A stretch of DNA of 64,000 bases from Dermatobacter hominis (GTDB lineage: Bacteria > Actinomycetota > Acidimicrobiia > Acidimicrobiales > Microtrichaceae). The notes beneath the pieces are model-generated. The model worked only from the letters and a program-made list of their open reading frames with translations, had not been told where the DNA came from and did no database searches. Shown here piece after piece: positions 8,676 to 17,593 of the stretch. A program made the translations under genes and the position numbers. The stretch's first letter is position 1, and every line of letters starts with the position of its first letter. Location of the stretch: positions 4,092,001 to 4,156,000 of the forward strand of contig NZ_CP085840.1 in the NCBI RefSeq assembly GCF_020715685.1, in the 5' to 3' direction.

Positions 8676-10070
8676 GTGGACGCCGTCGACCGCTCGCTCG
8701 CCGACTCCGATCTCCGTGTGCTCTGGACCGACACGGCGGACCGTCCCGGTCCGGCGGCGTCGCTCGACGGCGACGACCGGGCCGACCTGGTCGTGGTCGG
8801 CGCCGGCTACACCGGTCTCTGGGCGGCGCTGCGCTCGCTCGAGGCGGAGCCGTCGCGGTCGGTGCTGGTGATCGACGCCGGGGCGGTGGTCGGACAGGCG
8901 TCGGGTCGCAACGGCGGCTTCGTCTCGGCGTCGCTGACCCACGGGCTCGCCAACGGGATCGCCCGCTTCGGCCGCGACCTCGACGCCACGCTCACCGCCG
9001 GGAGGGACAACTTCGCCGGGCTGGTGTCCGACGTCGAGCGGCTCGGCATCGACGCCAGGCTCGAGCGCACCGGCGCGCTGGCCGTGGCCACCGAGCCGTG
9101 GTGCGTGCCCGAGGTGCAGGAGGACGCGGCGCGCCAGCGCGCCCACGGCGAGGACGTCGAGCTGTTCGACGCCGATGGCATCCGGGCGCTCGTCGACTCG
9201 CCCACGTTCCTCGCCGGGTCGTGGACCCGCTCGGGCGAGGCGCTGGTCGACCCGGCGCGCCTCGGCTGGGGCCTGGCCGACGCGGTGCGGGCGGCGGGCG
9301 GGCGCATCGTCGAGCGGACGCGGATGACCGGGCTCGAGCGGCACGGCGCCGGCGTGGTCGTCCGCACCGACCGGGGTCGGATCCGTTGCGGTGCCGTCGT
9401 GCTCGGGACCAACGCCGCCCGGTCGCCGGTGCGGTCGATCAACCGGCGCGTCGTCCCCGTCTACGACCACGTGCTGGCGACGGAGCCGCTGGGGGACCGG
9501 TTGGCCTCGGTCGGCTGGGCCGGCCGCCAGGGGATGTCCGACACGACCAACCAGTTCCACTACTCGCGGCTGACCGACGACGGCCGCATCGTGTGGGGCG
9601 GCTACGACGCGGTGTTCCACGACTGGGGCCGGATCGACGAGCGGTTCGAGGACCGGCCCGAGACCTTCCGGCGCCTCGCCGAGCACTTCCACACGACGTT
9701 CCCGCAGCTCGAGGGCGTGCGGTTCAGCCACCGCTGGGCCGGTGTCATCGACACGTCCACCCGCTTCTCGGTGTCGTTCGGCACCGCGCTCGACGGCCGG
9801 GTCGCGTACGCCGTCGGCTACACCGGGCTGGGCGTCGGGGCGTCGCGGTTCGGCGGCCACGTGTGCCTGGACCTGCTCTTCCGGCCCGAGTCGCCGCTGC
9901 TCGACCTCGACCTCGTCCGTCGGGCACCGCTGCCGTTCCCGCCCGAGCCGATCCGGACCGTCGGCGTGCAGCTCACCCGGCGGGCGATCGCCCGCGCCGA
10001 TGCGCGCGAGGGCCGCCGCGGTCCCTGGCTGCGGCTCCTCGACCGCCTCGGGCTCGGCTTCGACAGCTGA
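8676..10070 (+). CDS. FAD-dependent amine/amino-acid oxidoreductase, DAO family (PuuB-like)
   Basis: 464 residues. The FAD-binding Rossmann motif is [13 protein letters not shown] near residue 35, followed by GRNGGFVS and a C-terminal [14 protein letters not shown] loop, the layout of gamma-glutamylputrescine oxidase and related DAO enzymes. They oxidise a primary or secondary amine to an aldehyde with H2O2 release. The GTG at 8676 is preceded by GGGAGG with 9-nt spacing. An aminobutyraldehyde-type dehydrogenase lies 3 kb downstream at 13314, so the two could act in series on putrescine-like amines; that link is inference. Confidence 0.75.
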   Translation: MDAVDRSLADSDLRVLWTDTADRPGPAASLDGDDRADLVVVGAGYTGLWAALRSLEAEPSRSVLVIDAGAVVGQASGRNGGFVSASLTHGLANGIARFGRDLDATLTAGRDNFAGLVSDVERLGIDARLERTGALAVATEPWCVPEVQEDAARQRAHGEDVELFDADGIRALVDSPTFLAGSWTRSGEALVDPARLGWGLADAVRAAGGRIVERTRMTGLERHGAGVVVRTDRGRIRCGAVVLGTNAARSPVRSINRRVVPVYDHVLATEPLGDRLASVGWAGRQGMSDTTNQFHYSRLTDDGRIVWGGYDAVFHDWGRIDERFEDRPETFRRLAEHFHTTFPQLEGVRFSHRWAGVIDTSTRFSVSFGTALDGRVAYAVGYTGLGVGASRFGGHVCLDLLFRPESPLLDLDLVRRAPLPFPPEPIRTVGVQLTRRAIARADAREGRRGPWLRLLDRLGLGFDS

Positions 10071-10130
10071 GCCGGAGCGGGGCGGTCGGCTGCCGGCCCG
10101 GCCGACTTCGACAGTCCGCGAGCGCCGTCC

Positions 10131-10136
10131 TAGCGT
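10131..10136 (+). promoter_or_regulatory. -10-like box TAGCGT before mcl
   Basis: TAGCGT ends 8 nt before the ATG at 10145. A TTCGAC sequence lies 18 bp upstream as a possible -35. Confidence 0.45.
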
Positions 10137-10144
10137 CGCGGCCC

Positions 10145-11206
10145 ATGCGGAGCCCCAAGGACTTCTTCAAGCCCCTCGCCGTCGGCGCCCCCGAGCCGCT
10201 GAGGGAGATCCCGTTCCGGCCGTCGCGGATGATCCACTTCTTCCCGCCGCACCTGGAGAAGGTCACCGCCAAGCTCCCCGACATCGCACCGACCGTCGAC
10301 ATCCTCCTCGGCAACCTCGAGGACGCCATCCCGATGGACGCCAAGGAGGCGGCCCGGGCCGGCCTGGTCGAGGTCGCGAAGGAGGTCGACCTCGGCGACA
10401 CCCAGCTGTGGACCAGGGTCAACAGCCTCGACTCGCCGTGGGTGCTCGACGACCTGACGACGCTCGTGACCGAGGTCGGCGACCGCCTCGACGTGATCAT
10501 GGTCCCGAAGGTCGAGGGGCCCGAGGACATCCACTACGTCGACCGGCTGCTCGCCCAGCTCGAGGCCAAGGCCGGCCTCACGAAGCCGCTGATGGTCCAC
10601 GCGATCCTCGAGACCGCCCGTGGCGTCGCCAACGTCGAGGAGATCTGCCTCGCGTCGCCGCGGATGCAGGGCCTCTCGCTCGGCCCCGCCGACCTCGCGG
10701 CCAACCGCCGGATGAAGACGACCCGCGTCGGTGGCGGTCACCCGGGCTACCTCGTCCGCCAGGACCCGCCGCAGGGCGACGACGGCCCCGCCTACGACGC
10801 CGACCGCGCGAGCTACCAGCAGGATCTCTGGCACTACACGATCGCCCGCATGGTCGACGCCTGCGCGATGGCCGGCATCCTGCCGTTCTACGGCCCCTTC
10901 GGCGACATCAAGGACACCGTCGCCTGCGAGGACCAGTTCCGCAACGCCTACCTGCTCGGCTGCGTGGGCGCCTGGTCGCTGCATCCCGTGCAGATCGACA
11001 TCGCCAAGAAGGTGTTCTCGCCCGACCCGGCCGACGTCGCCCACGCCCAGCGGGTGATCGAGGCGATGGGGGACGGGACGGGCGCCATCATGCTCGACGG
11101 CAAGATGGAGGACGACGCCTCGGTGAAGCAGTGCAAGGTGGTCGTCGCGCTGGCCCGGCAGCTGTCCGAGCGGGACCCCGAGCTGGCCGACCGCTACGGC
11201 TTCTGA
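10145..11206 (+). CDS. mcl: L-malyl-CoA / beta-methylmalyl-CoA lyase
   Basis: A 353-residue HpcH/CitE-family TIM-barrel lyase. It would cleave beta-methylmalyl-CoA to glyoxylate and propionyl-CoA, and malyl-CoA to glyoxylate and acetyl-CoA. Mcl-type segments are visible: the metal-acid strand NLEDAIP, the catalytic Arg in [22 protein letters not shown], the Glu of [34 protein letters not shown] and [15 protein letters not shown]. The C-terminal lid with [10 protein letters not shown] matches Mcl rather than short CitE proteins. A second CitE-like gene follows 92 bp downstream. Mcd and a MaoC hydratase are encoded nearby, consistent with the ethylmalonyl-CoA pathway. Confidence 0.8.
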   Translation: MRSPKDFFKPLAVGAPEPLREIPFRPSRMIHFFPPHLEKVTAKLPDIAPTVDILLGNLEDAIPMDAKEAARAGLVEVAKEVDLGDTQLWTRVNSLDSPWVLDDLTTLVTEVGDRLDVIMVPKVEGPEDIHYVDRLLAQLEAKAGLTKPLMVHAILETARGVANVEEICLASPRMQGLSLGPADLAANRRMKTTRVGGGHPGYLVRQDPPQGDDGPAYDADRASYQQDLWHYTIARMVDACAMAGILPFYGPFGDIKDTVACEDQFRNAYLLGCVGAWSLHPVQIDIAKKVFSPDPADVAHAQRVIEAMGDGTGAIMLDGKMEDDASVKQCKVVVALARQLSERDPELADRYGF

Positions 11207-11298
11207 CAACCCGCCCCGCGTCCTGACGCCTGCCGCCGACCGTGGCGGTCGACCACGGGCGTCAGGGACCCGATCCGCACGTCGAGGAGACGATCGAC

Positions 11299-12174
11299 AT
11301 GACCGACGAGATCCGCCCCCGCCGCAGCGCGCTGTACATGCCCGGCGCGAACGACAAGGCGCTCGAGAAGGCGAAGACGCTGCCGACCGACGCGATCATC
11401 TTCGACACCGAGGACTCGGTCGCCCCCGACATGAAGGCCGTGGCGCGCGAGAAGGTGGCGGCCGCGGTGCAGTCGGGCGAGTACGGGTCCCGTGAGCTGA
11501 CGATCCGGGTGAACTCGCTCGAGACCGAGTGGTCGGCCGACGACCTCCGGTCCGCGGCGCAGGCCGGCCCCGACGGCATCGTGGTGCCGAAGGTGAACTC
11601 GGCGGCCGACGTCGCCGAGGTCGAGAAGGTGATCGAGGCCGCCGGCGTCCCGGACCACACCCGCATCTGGGCGATGCTCGAGACGCCGGCCGCGATCGAG
11701 CGCGCCGTCGAGATCGCCACGTCGTCCGAGCGCCTGGCCGTGCTCGTCATGGGCACCAACGACCTCGCCAAGGAGCTGCGCGCCGCGCTCGTCCCGGGCC
11801 GTGCCCCGCTCCTGTGGGGCCTCGCCCGCTGCGTGAACGCCGCCCGCTACGCGGACAAGGTGATCCTCGACGGCGTCTACAACGACGTCCGCGACCCCGA
11901 CGGGTTCGCGGTCGAGGCGGCCCAGGGCGCCGAGCTCGGCTTCGACGGCAAGACCCTGGTGCACCCGACCCAGGTCGAGCCGTGCAACGCCGCCTACTCG
12001 CCGTCGGAGGACGAGATCGAGTACTCGCGCCGGGTCATCGAGGCCTTCGACGAGGGGCTCGCGGCGGGCAAGGGCGTGATCACCGTCGACGGGCGCATGA
12101 TCGAGAACCTCCACGTCGACAACGCCCGTCGGGCGATCGCGATCGCCGACGCGATCGCCGCGCTGTCGGACTGA
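11299..12174 (+). CDS. CitE-like CoA-ester lyase / thioesterase (HpcH/HpaI family)
   Basis: A 291-residue TIM-barrel protein of the CitE/Mcl2 branch. Motifs are RRSALYMPGAN (CoA-binding start), IIFDTEDSVAPDMK (metal acid), IRVNSLETEW, IVVPKVNSAADV, AMLETPAAIERA, VMGTNDLAKE and KTLVHPTQVEPCN. Its shorter length than the upstream Mcl and the absence of the Mcl lid fit either malyl-CoA thioesterase (Mcl2) or citramalyl-CoA lyase. GAGGAGA sits 8 nt before the ATG. It is likely co-transcribed with mcl (92-bp gap). Which of the two activities it has cannot be decided here. Confidence 0.72.
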   Translation: MTDEIRPRRSALYMPGANDKALEKAKTLPTDAIIFDTEDSVAPDMKAVAREKVAAAVQSGEYGSRELTIRVNSLETEWSADDLRSAAQAGPDGIVVPKVNSAADVAEVEKVIEAAGVPDHTRIWAMLETPAAIERAVEIATSSERLAVLVMGTNDLAKELRAALVPGRAPLLWGLARCVNAARYADKVILDGVYNDVRDPDGFAVEAAQGAELGFDGKTLVHPTQVEPCNAAYSPSEDEIEYSRRVIEAFDEGLAAGKGVITVDGRMIENLHVDNARRAIAIADAIAALSD

Positions 12175-12204
12175 CCCGGTCGCGCCCGGGGCGGCGGGGC
12201 CGGA

Positions 12205-13224
12205 TCAGCGGTGGGTGGCCCCGGTGAGCCCGCCGTCGGGGAGGTCGACCGGCGCGCCCTCCGCACCGCCGATCAGCTTGGCCAGCAGCCACTCGCCGGC
12301 GTTGACCGTCGGGTACCGGGCCGGGGCACCCTCGCCGACGCAGCTCGGGATCGGCGCGAGCTCCACGCTCGGGTCGCCGTCGAGGAACCGTGCGATCGAG
12401 CGGCGGCGCGGCGCACCCGGCTCGGGCGCGACCACCCGGTGCATCGTCGAGGTCCACCGGTCGTTGGTCCACATCGAGAGCATGTCGCCGATGTTGCACA
12501 GGATCGTCCCGTGCGGCGGGGTGAAGCCGTGCCACACGCCGCCCCGGAGCACCTCCAGGCCCGGCACGGGATCGGCGACGAGCAGCGTGATCACCCCGTA
12601 GTCGGTGTGGGCGCCGAGCCGCTGCTGGCCGTCGCGCACCTCCTCGCCGGCGGGCGTCGGGTAGTGGTTGGGGCGCAGCGTGATCACGGCGCGCTCGTTG
12701 CGGACGACGAGCCAGTCCTCGGGCAGGTCGAGCGCGAGCGCCATGGCCCGCAGCACGACGTCGGCGACGCGCCGCAGCTCGGCCTCGAGCGCGTCGTTGG
12801 CGGCCCGCAGGTCCCGGGGTTCCTCGGGCCAGATGTTCGGCTGGAACCACTCCCGGTGCTCGTCGAAGAACGGGCCGAGCGCGTCGTCGCGCCCGATCGA
12901 GTAGCCCTCCATGAGGTCGGGCGGCGTCTCCTCGCCCGAGGTGTAGGCGAGGGCCTGCGACGTGTACGGCGTGTAGCCGGTGTTGGCGTCTGACGTCGGC
13001 GGCACGTGCGCCAGCTTCTGCTCGAGCGGGAGGTCGAAGTAGCGCTGCCAGGCGTCGATCGCCGAGTCGATGACCGCCGGGTCCACGCCGTGGCCGGTCA
13101 GGAGGATGAACCCGCTGTCGCGCCCGGCGCGGTCGAAGGCGTCGACCACGGCACGGCCGGTGGGGCGGTGGGGGCCGTCCTCGAGGAGGGGACGGAGGTC
13201 GATCTCGTGCACGGGCGCGTCCAT
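12205..13224 (-). CDS. Isopenicillin-N-synthase-like Fe(II)/2-oxoglutarate oxygenase (copy 1)
   Basis: A 339-residue double-stranded beta-helix oxygenase with a DIOX_N-like N-terminus ([11 protein letters not shown]). The iron triad is complete: HTD in [12 protein letters not shown] and the distal His in STMHRVV. The co-substrate motif R-x-S (RRS) follows. [14 protein letters not shown] is the usual strand between. Two paralogs occur at 37995 and 42237 inside the N-heterocycle cluster. This copy is divergent from an aldehyde dehydrogenase, with an 11-bp-phased GTGAAC repeat in the shared promoter. Substrate unknown; hydroxylation or N/O-dealkylation is typical. Confidence 0.82.
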   Translation of the reverse strand: MDAPVHEIDLRPLLEDGPHRPTGRAVVDAFDRAGRDSGFILLTGHGVDPAVIDSAIDAWQRYFDLPLEQKLAHVPPTSDANTGYTPYTSQALAYTSGEETPPDLMEGYSIGRDDALGPFFDEHREWFQPNIWPEEPRDLRAANDALEAELRRVADVVLRAMALALDLPEDWLVVRNERAVITLRPNHYPTPAGEEVRDGQQRLGAHTDYGVITLLVADPVPGLEVLRGGVWHGFTPPHGTILCNIGDMLSMWTNDRWTSTMHRVVAPEPGAPRRRSIARFLDGDPSVELAPIPSCVGEGAPARYPTVNAGEWLLAKLIGGAEGAPVDLPDGGLTGATHR

Positions 13225-13260
13225 GGGGACGATCGAACACCGGCCGGTCGACGCGCGTCC

Positions 13261-13277
13261 GTGAACGCTCCGTGAAC
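13261..13277. promoter_or_regulatory. PHO-box-like direct repeat in a divergent promoter
   Basis: GTGAAC-N5-GTGAAC with an 11-bp period, i.e. two GTTCAC units read on the minus strand, lying 37 bp upstream of the oxygenase start at 13224. Actinomycete PhoP boxes are 11-nt direct repeats with a GTTCAC core. A palindrome ACCGGCCGGT also lies at 13239-13248. Confidence 0.4.
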
Positions 13278-13313
13278 CGGGCGGGCCGCCACGTCTCGCG
13301 GGATGATGGCGCC

Positions 13314-14750
13314 ATGACGATCTCCCTGGCGCAGACGGGCAACTTCATCGGTGGCGAGTTCCGCCCAGCGGAGTCGGGGGCGACCGACGACGTGCTCGAC
13401 CCGTCGACCGGTGACGTGCTCGCCACCGTCGCATCCTCGGGCGCGGCCGACGTCGACGCCGCGGTGGCCACGGCCAGGGCGGCGTTCGAGACGTGGTCGG
13501 AGACCACGCCGCGCGAGCGCTTCGAGCGGATCACCGCCCTGGCCGACGCGATCGAGGCCGACCTCGACGGCCTGAAGGCCCTGGAGTCGGCGAACGTCGG
13601 CAAGCCGGTGTCGATCATCGACTTCGAGTTCGACCTCACCGTCGACAACTTCCGGTTCTTCGCCGCGGCGGCGCGCTTCATGGAGGGCCGGGCGGCGGGG
13701 GAGTACCTCGAGGACCACACGAGCTTCGTCCGCCGCGACCCCTTGGGCGTCGTGGCCTCGATCGCGCCGTGGAACTACCCGCTGAACATGGCGACGTGGA
13801 AGGTCGGTCCGGCGTTGGCGACCGGCAACACCGTCGTGCTCAAGCCGTCGGAGCTGACCCCGCTCACGGCCATCCGCCTGGCCGAGCTCGCGGCCGACAT
13901 CCTCCCGCCCGGCGTCCTCAACGTCGTGCTCGGCCAGGGCGAGTCCGCGGGTGCGGCCCTCGTCGCGCACCCCGACGTGGCCATGGTGTCGGTCACCGGC
14001 GACGTCTCGACCGGCAAGCTCATCGCCCGCAACGCGGCCGAGACGCTCAAGCGCGTGCACCTCGAGCTCGGGGGCAAGGCCCCGGTCATCGTGTTCGACG
14101 ACGCCGACCCGGCCGCCGTCGTCGAGTGCCTGACCGAGATGAGCTACTACAACTCCGGCCAGGACTGCACCGCCCCCTGCCGCGTCGTCGCCGGTCCGAA
14201 GGTGTTCGACGACGTGGTGTCCGGGCTCACCAGCTCGGTCGGGTCGCTGCGGTGGGGCGACCCGTCGGATCCCGACGTGGCGGTCGGTCCCGTCATCTCG
14301 GCGGAGCAGCAGGCGAAGGTCGCCGGCATGGTGGACCGGGCCGTGGCCGCCGGCGCCGAGGTCACGACCGGTGGGCGGGTCGGCGACCGGTCCGGATTCT
14401 TCTACGAGCCGTCGGTCGTCGTGAACCCCGCCCAGGACTCCGAGATCGTGCAGCGGGAGGTCTTCGGGCCCGTGGTCACCGTGCAGCGCTTCGACGACGA
14501 GTCCCAGGCGCTGGCCTGGGCCAACGGCGTCGACTACGGACTGGCGTCATCGGTCTGGACGAACGACGTGGGACGTGCGCTCCGCATGGCGAAGCGGCTG
14601 CAGTTCGGCACGGTGTGGGTCAACGACCACATCCCGATCGTCTCCGAGATGCCCCACGGCGGCTACAAGCAGTCGGGCTACGGCAAGGACATGTCGGTCT
14701 ACGCGCTCGAGCACTACACCGAGATCAAGCACGTCATGATCAAGCTCTGA
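13314..14750 (+). CDS. Gamma-aminobutyraldehyde dehydrogenase-like aldehyde dehydrogenase
   Basis: A 478-residue NAD-dependent aldehyde dehydrogenase. The Rossmann/ALDH signatures are [11 protein letters not shown], the Glu general base in LELGGKAP, and catalytic Cys285 in [11 protein letters not shown]. That CTAPCR sequence and the [19 protein letters not shown] ending are typical of the PatD/YdcW aminobutyraldehyde branch, which makes GABA from 4-aminobutanal. The start is the ATG at 13314, where the fold begins ([16 protein letters not shown]). It could follow the PuuB-like oxidase at 8676; no aminotransferase is in the window. Confidence 0.83.
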   Translation: MTISLAQTGNFIGGEFRPAESGATDDVLDPSTGDVLATVASSGAADVDAAVATARAAFETWSETTPRERFERITALADAIEADLDGLKALESANVGKPVSIIDFEFDLTVDNFRFFAAAARFMEGRAAGEYLEDHTSFVRRDPLGVVASIAPWNYPLNMATWKVGPALATGNTVVLKPSELTPLTAIRLAELAADILPPGVLNVVLGQGESAGAALVAHPDVAMVSVTGDVSTGKLIARNAAETLKRVHLELGGKAPVIVFDDADPAAVVECLTEMSYYNSGQDCTAPCRVVAGPKVFDDVVSGLTSSVGSLRWGDPSDPDVAVGPVISAEQQAKVAGMVDRAVAAGAEVTTGGRVGDRSGFFYEPSVVVNPAQDSEIVQREVFGPVVTVQRFDDESQALAWANGVDYGLASSVWTNDVGRALRMAKRLQFGTVWVNDHIPIVSEMPHGGYKQSGYGKDMSVYALEHYTEIKHVMIKL

Positions 14751-14770
14751 CCCACCCCGTCCGCCCGCCC

Positions 14771-14788
14771 GGCCCTCGCCCGAGGGCC
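14771..14788. terminator. Hairpin between convergent genes
   Basis: GGCCCTCG-CC-CGAGGGCC is a perfect inverted repeat between the aldehyde dehydrogenase stop (14750) and the lipoprotein stop (14794). Candidate bidirectional terminator without a T-run. Confidence 0.5.
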
Positions 14789-14793
14789 TCGAC

Positions 14794-15336
14794 CTACCCC
14801 TGGAGCATCGCGACGGTCGCGGCGGCGAGCCTGGCCTCGGTGAGGCCCGGCGCCGAGGCGGTCACCGTGATGACGGCGGGACCGGTCGACACCTGCACCT
14901 CGCCCCGCTCGTCGTCGAAGCTGATCGCGCTGGCGGCGAACGAGCCGAGCCCCGGTGCGGGGTCCTCGTCGCCCGACACGGCGGCCTGCGCCTCCGAGTC
15001 GTTGGGGTGCGGCGTCATCGTCACCGCCAGCTCGTGCGTCCCGTCGCCGCCGTCCTGGGACCACGTGCACGACGTGTCGGTGGCCGTGACACGGGCGGGC
15101 GGCGCGCCCAGCAGGTCCTCGATCCCGCTGGTGCCGAGCGACGAGCAGAAGTCGCTCGCGTCGCGTGCCGTCGTGTCGGTGCCCGTCCCTGCGACCGCCG
15201 TCGGCGTCGTCTCGGTGGGCGTGGCCTTCTCCGAACCGTCGGCGCCCTCGTCGTCGCCGCCGCTGCACGCGGCGACCGTGGCGACCAGCACGAGGGCGGC
15301 CAGGGGGACGAGCGCGGTCCGGGCGTGGCGGAGCAT
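14794..15336 (-). CDS. Small lipoprotein, DUF3558-like
   Basis: 180 residues. The signal peptide has a hydrophobic core and lipobox VAACSGG. A low-complexity Asp/Glu/Thr linker follows, then a domain with two cysteines (FCSSLG and SCTWSQ) that could form a disulfide, ending in an amphipathic helix. The pattern of C-x-L-L...C-x-W with small alternating strands resembles actinobacterial DUF3558 lipoproteins. Function unknown. It is preceded by a TAGCCT box and AAGG near the ATG. It is divergent from the DUF2510 gene at 15403. Confidence 0.6.
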   Translation of the reverse strand: MLRHARTALVPLAALVLVATVAACSGGDDEGADGSEKATPTETTPTAVAGTGTDTTARDASDFCSSLGTSGIEDLLGAPPARVTATDTSCTWSQDGGDGTHELAVTMTPHPNDSEAQAAVSGDEDPAPGLGSFAASAISFDDERGEVQVSTGPAVITVTASAPGLTEARLAAATVAMLQG

Positions 15337-15342
15337 CCTTCC

Positions 15343-15348
15343 AGGCTA
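15343..15348 (-). promoter_or_regulatory. -10-like box TAGCCT before the lipoprotein
   Basis: On the minus strand TAGCCT ends 6 nt before the ATG at 15336, the spacing expected for leaderless initiation. Confidence 0.4.
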
Positions 15349-15402
15349 AGGAGAGGTCGCGGATTCCGGCCCCTGACGTCGCGGCGGTGGGAGGATCGTG
15401 GG

Positions 15403-15927
15403 GTGAGCGATCAGCAGCAGCAGCCGCCCGCCGGCCCACCGCCCGGCTGGTACCCGGATCCGCAGGGGGTGACCCGGTGGTGGGACGGGACCGCGTGGGG
15501 TCAGGCCGCGCCGCCGGCCCAGCCGGCGCCCGGCGCCGTGGCGGCGCCGTACGGCGGGTACCCGGCAGCCGCGACCGGCGTCCAGGCCCAGACGTCCACC
15601 GCCGCCCTGGCCCACGCCCTGGGTGCGATCGGGTTCATCGTGCCGTGCTTCGGCTGGGTCGGCCCGCTGGTCGTCCACCTGACCACCAAGCCGGAGCAGC
15701 CCTTCGTGCGCCACCATGCAGCCGAGGAGCTCAACTTCCAGCTCACGCTCGTCATCGCCTACGTCGCGAGCTTCGTCCTGATGTTCGTGTGCGTCGGGTT
15801 CGTCACGTTCGTCGTCGTGTGGATCATGAACCTGGTGTTCCCGATCATCGCCGCGGTCGCGGCGAACAGGGGCGAGTGGTACCGCTACCCGATCAACATC
15901 CGCATGGTCTCGGGCGCCGTCGGCTGA
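15403..15927 (+). CDS. DUF2510 + DUF4870 membrane protein
   Basis: A 174-residue protein. Residues ~10-40 are a DUF2510 WW-like motif (GWYPDPQGVTRWWDGTAWG). A Pro/Ala/Gly linker follows, then a DUF4870 membrane module with the conserved FVRHHAAEELNFQ segment between hydrophobic helices and a final helix pair. Such proteins are common in actinomycetes; their function is not established. The GTG at 15403 follows GGGAGGATCG, a sequence also found before the flavoprotein at 8676. Confidence 0.8.
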   Translation: MSDQQQQPPAGPPPGWYPDPQGVTRWWDGTAWGQAAPPAQPAPGAVAAPYGGYPAAATGVQAQTSTAALAHALGAIGFIVPCFGWVGPLVVHLTTKPEQPFVRHHAAEELNFQLTLVIAYVASFVLMFVCVGFVTFVVVWIMNLVFPIIAAVAANRGEWYRYPINIRMVSGAVG

Positions 15928-15950
15928 GGCGGTCCGCCCTCGGCGCAGGT

Positions 15951-15962
15951 GGCCCCGGGGCC
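15951..15962. terminator. 12-bp palindrome between convergent genes
   Basis: GGCCCCGGGGCC lies between the DUF2510 stop (15927) and the mcd stop (15964). It is a weak candidate terminator, and the palindrome could be incidental in such GC-rich DNA. Confidence 0.25.
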
Positions 15963-15963
15963 G

Positions 15964-17568
15964 TCAGGCGCCCTGCCGCTCCACGAGCTGCTTCGCGATG
16001 ACCCGCAGGCAGAGCACCTCGTCGGCGCCCTCGAAGATCGACAGCACGCGGGCGTCGACCCACAGCCGGCTGACCGTGTACTCCTCGGCGTAGCCCATGC
16101 CCCCGTGGATCTGCATCGCTTCGCGGGTCACCCACTCGGCGGCCTTGCAGACGTAGGCCTTGAGCAGCGCGGCCTCGAGCCGGCCGTCACCCGAGGCCAC
16201 CTGGCGGGCGATGTCGTAGGAGAACTGGCGGGCGCCCTGGACGATCACCGCCATGCGGCCGAGCTTGGCCCGGGTGAGCTGGTAGTCGTGGACCGGCTGG
16301 CCGAACACGTTGCGGTCGATCGAGTACTGACGGGCCTCCTCGAGCGCGGCCTGCATGACGCCGACCGCCCGGGCCGCCGTCTGGATGCGCCCGTTCTCGA
16401 ACCCGGCCATCTGGTAGTAGAAGCCACGGCCGAGGCCGGCCTCGCCGCCGATCAGGTTCTCGTCGGGGACGAACCAGTTCTCCAGCGCGATCTCGTAGGA
16501 GTGCATGCCGCGGTAGCCGATCGTGTCGATCGGGCGGCCCTCCATCTTCCCGCCGCCGTGGTCGTTGTCCTGCGTCTGCCGGAAGCCGTGGCCGTCGCCG
16601 CGCTCCTTCGGGACGATGAACATCGACAGGCCCTTGTGGGTCTTGCTGCGGTCCGGGTCGGTCCGGGCGAGCAGCATGAGCACGTCGGCGCGGGCCCCGA
16701 AGGTGCACCACGTCTTCACGCCGTTGATCAGCCAGCCGCCGTCGACCTGGGTCGCCTGCACCTTCACGCCGGCCACGTCGGAGCCGTAGTCGGGCTCGGT
16801 CACGGCGACGGCGTTCATCACCTCGGCCGAGGCCAGGCGGGGCAGCCACTCCTGCTTCTGCTCCTCGGTGCCCCCGGCCTCGAGGGCGCGGGCCAGGATC
16901 TCCGGGCGCGTGATCAGCGAGCCGCCGGCGCCGAGGGACCCGCGCGACAGCTCCTCGGTGGCGATGATCATGGCCACGTAGTCCGACTCCGTGCCGCTCG
17001 CGAAGCCGCCGTGCTCCTCGCTGATCGACAGTCCGAAGGCGCCCATCTCGGCGAGGCCGGTGATGATGTCCTCGGGGATGTCGGCGTTCTCGCGGTGGAT
17101 GTGCTCGGCAACCGGGGCGATCTTGTCCTCGGCGAAGCGGCGGAAGGTGTCCTGCACCATCTCGAAGTCGTCGGCGAGGCCGCGGGGACCGTCGGTGTCG
17201 GCGAGCGACGCGAGGAACGCCGGCGATCCGTAGGCGGCGGTGACGGCGCGCGTCGCGTCGAGGTCGCCCGGCTCGACGCCCCACTCCTCCTCGCGGCCGA
17301 ACACCTTGGCGGCGACGTCCGCGAGTGCGCCTGCGGCGAAGGCGCAGGCGATGGCGGCCTGCTGGTCGCCCTGCGCGCCGTAGGTCAGGAGGCTCCGGGA
17401 GGCCACGACGCCGGCCGTCGCGTGGGCGATGTCGTAGGCCAGGACCTGGTTGTCGTCGATGCCGTTCTTGGCCAGCTGCGCGATGCCGCTGTCCAGGACG
17501 CCCTGGGCCACGTCGAGGGCCGTGGCGACGGCGTCGAGGTCGGGACGGGGGAGGTCTGCGCTCGTCAT
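15964..17568 (-). CDS. mcd: (2S)-methylsuccinyl-CoA dehydrogenase, acyl-CoA dehydrogenase family
   Basis: 534 residues, about 150 longer than ordinary acyl-CoA dehydrogenases. The extra N-terminal helical domain (~1-130, GIDDNQVLAYDIAHATAGV) is characteristic of methylsuccinyl-CoA dehydrogenase. The catalytic core shows AVTEPDYGSDVAG for FAD/substrate binding, the IHGGMGYAEEYTVSRLWVD helix, and the C-terminal VLSIFEGADEVLCL with the active-site Glu. It converts methylsuccinyl-CoA to mesaconyl-CoA in the ethylmalonyl-CoA pathway. A 16-bp palindrome at 17578-17593 sits just before the start and overlaps the upstream gene's stop, suggesting its own control. Confidence 0.75.
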   Translation of the reverse strand: MTSADLPRPDLDAVATALDVAQGVLDSGIAQLAKNGIDDNQVLAYDIAHATAGVVASRSLLTYGAQGDQQAAIACAFAAGALADVAAKVFGREEEWGVEPGDLDATRAVTAAYGSPAFLASLADTDGPRGLADDFEMVQDTFRRFAEDKIAPVAEHIHRENADIPEDIITGLAEMGAFGLSISEEHGGFASGTESDYVAMIIATEELSRGSLGAGGSLITRPEILARALEAGGTEEQKQEWLPRLASAEVMNAVAVTEPDYGSDVAGVKVQATQVDGGWLINGVKTWCTFGARADVLMLLARTDPDRSKTHKGLSMFIVPKERGDGHGFRQTQDNDHGGGKMEGRPIDTIGYRGMHSYEIALENWFVPDENLIGGEAGLGRGFYYQMAGFENGRIQTAARAVGVMQAALEEARQYSIDRNVFGQPVHDYQLTRAKLGRMAVIVQGARQFSYDIARQVASGDGRLEAALLKAYVCKAAEWVTREAMQIHGGMGYAEEYTVSRLWVDARVLSIFEGADEVLCLRVIAKQLVERQGA

Positions 17569-17577
17569 GGGCGCGAG

Positions 17578-17593
17578 GTTACCGGTCGGTAAC
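17578..17593. promoter_or_regulatory. 16-bp palindromic operator before mcd
   Basis: GTTACCG-GT-CGGTAAC is a perfect inverted repeat with 7-bp arms, ending 9 nt upstream of the mcd ATG (17568) and covering the TAA stop of the upstream GGDEF-EAL gene. Size and symmetry fit a TetR-type site. A single GTTACCG half-site also lies before the MaoC gene at 20619-20625. Confidence 0.55.

Noticed and set aside
13239-13248. ACCGGCCGGT as a specific operator
   Set aside because: A 10-bp self-complementary GC-rich sequence is expected often by chance here, and no second copy with a matching context was found.
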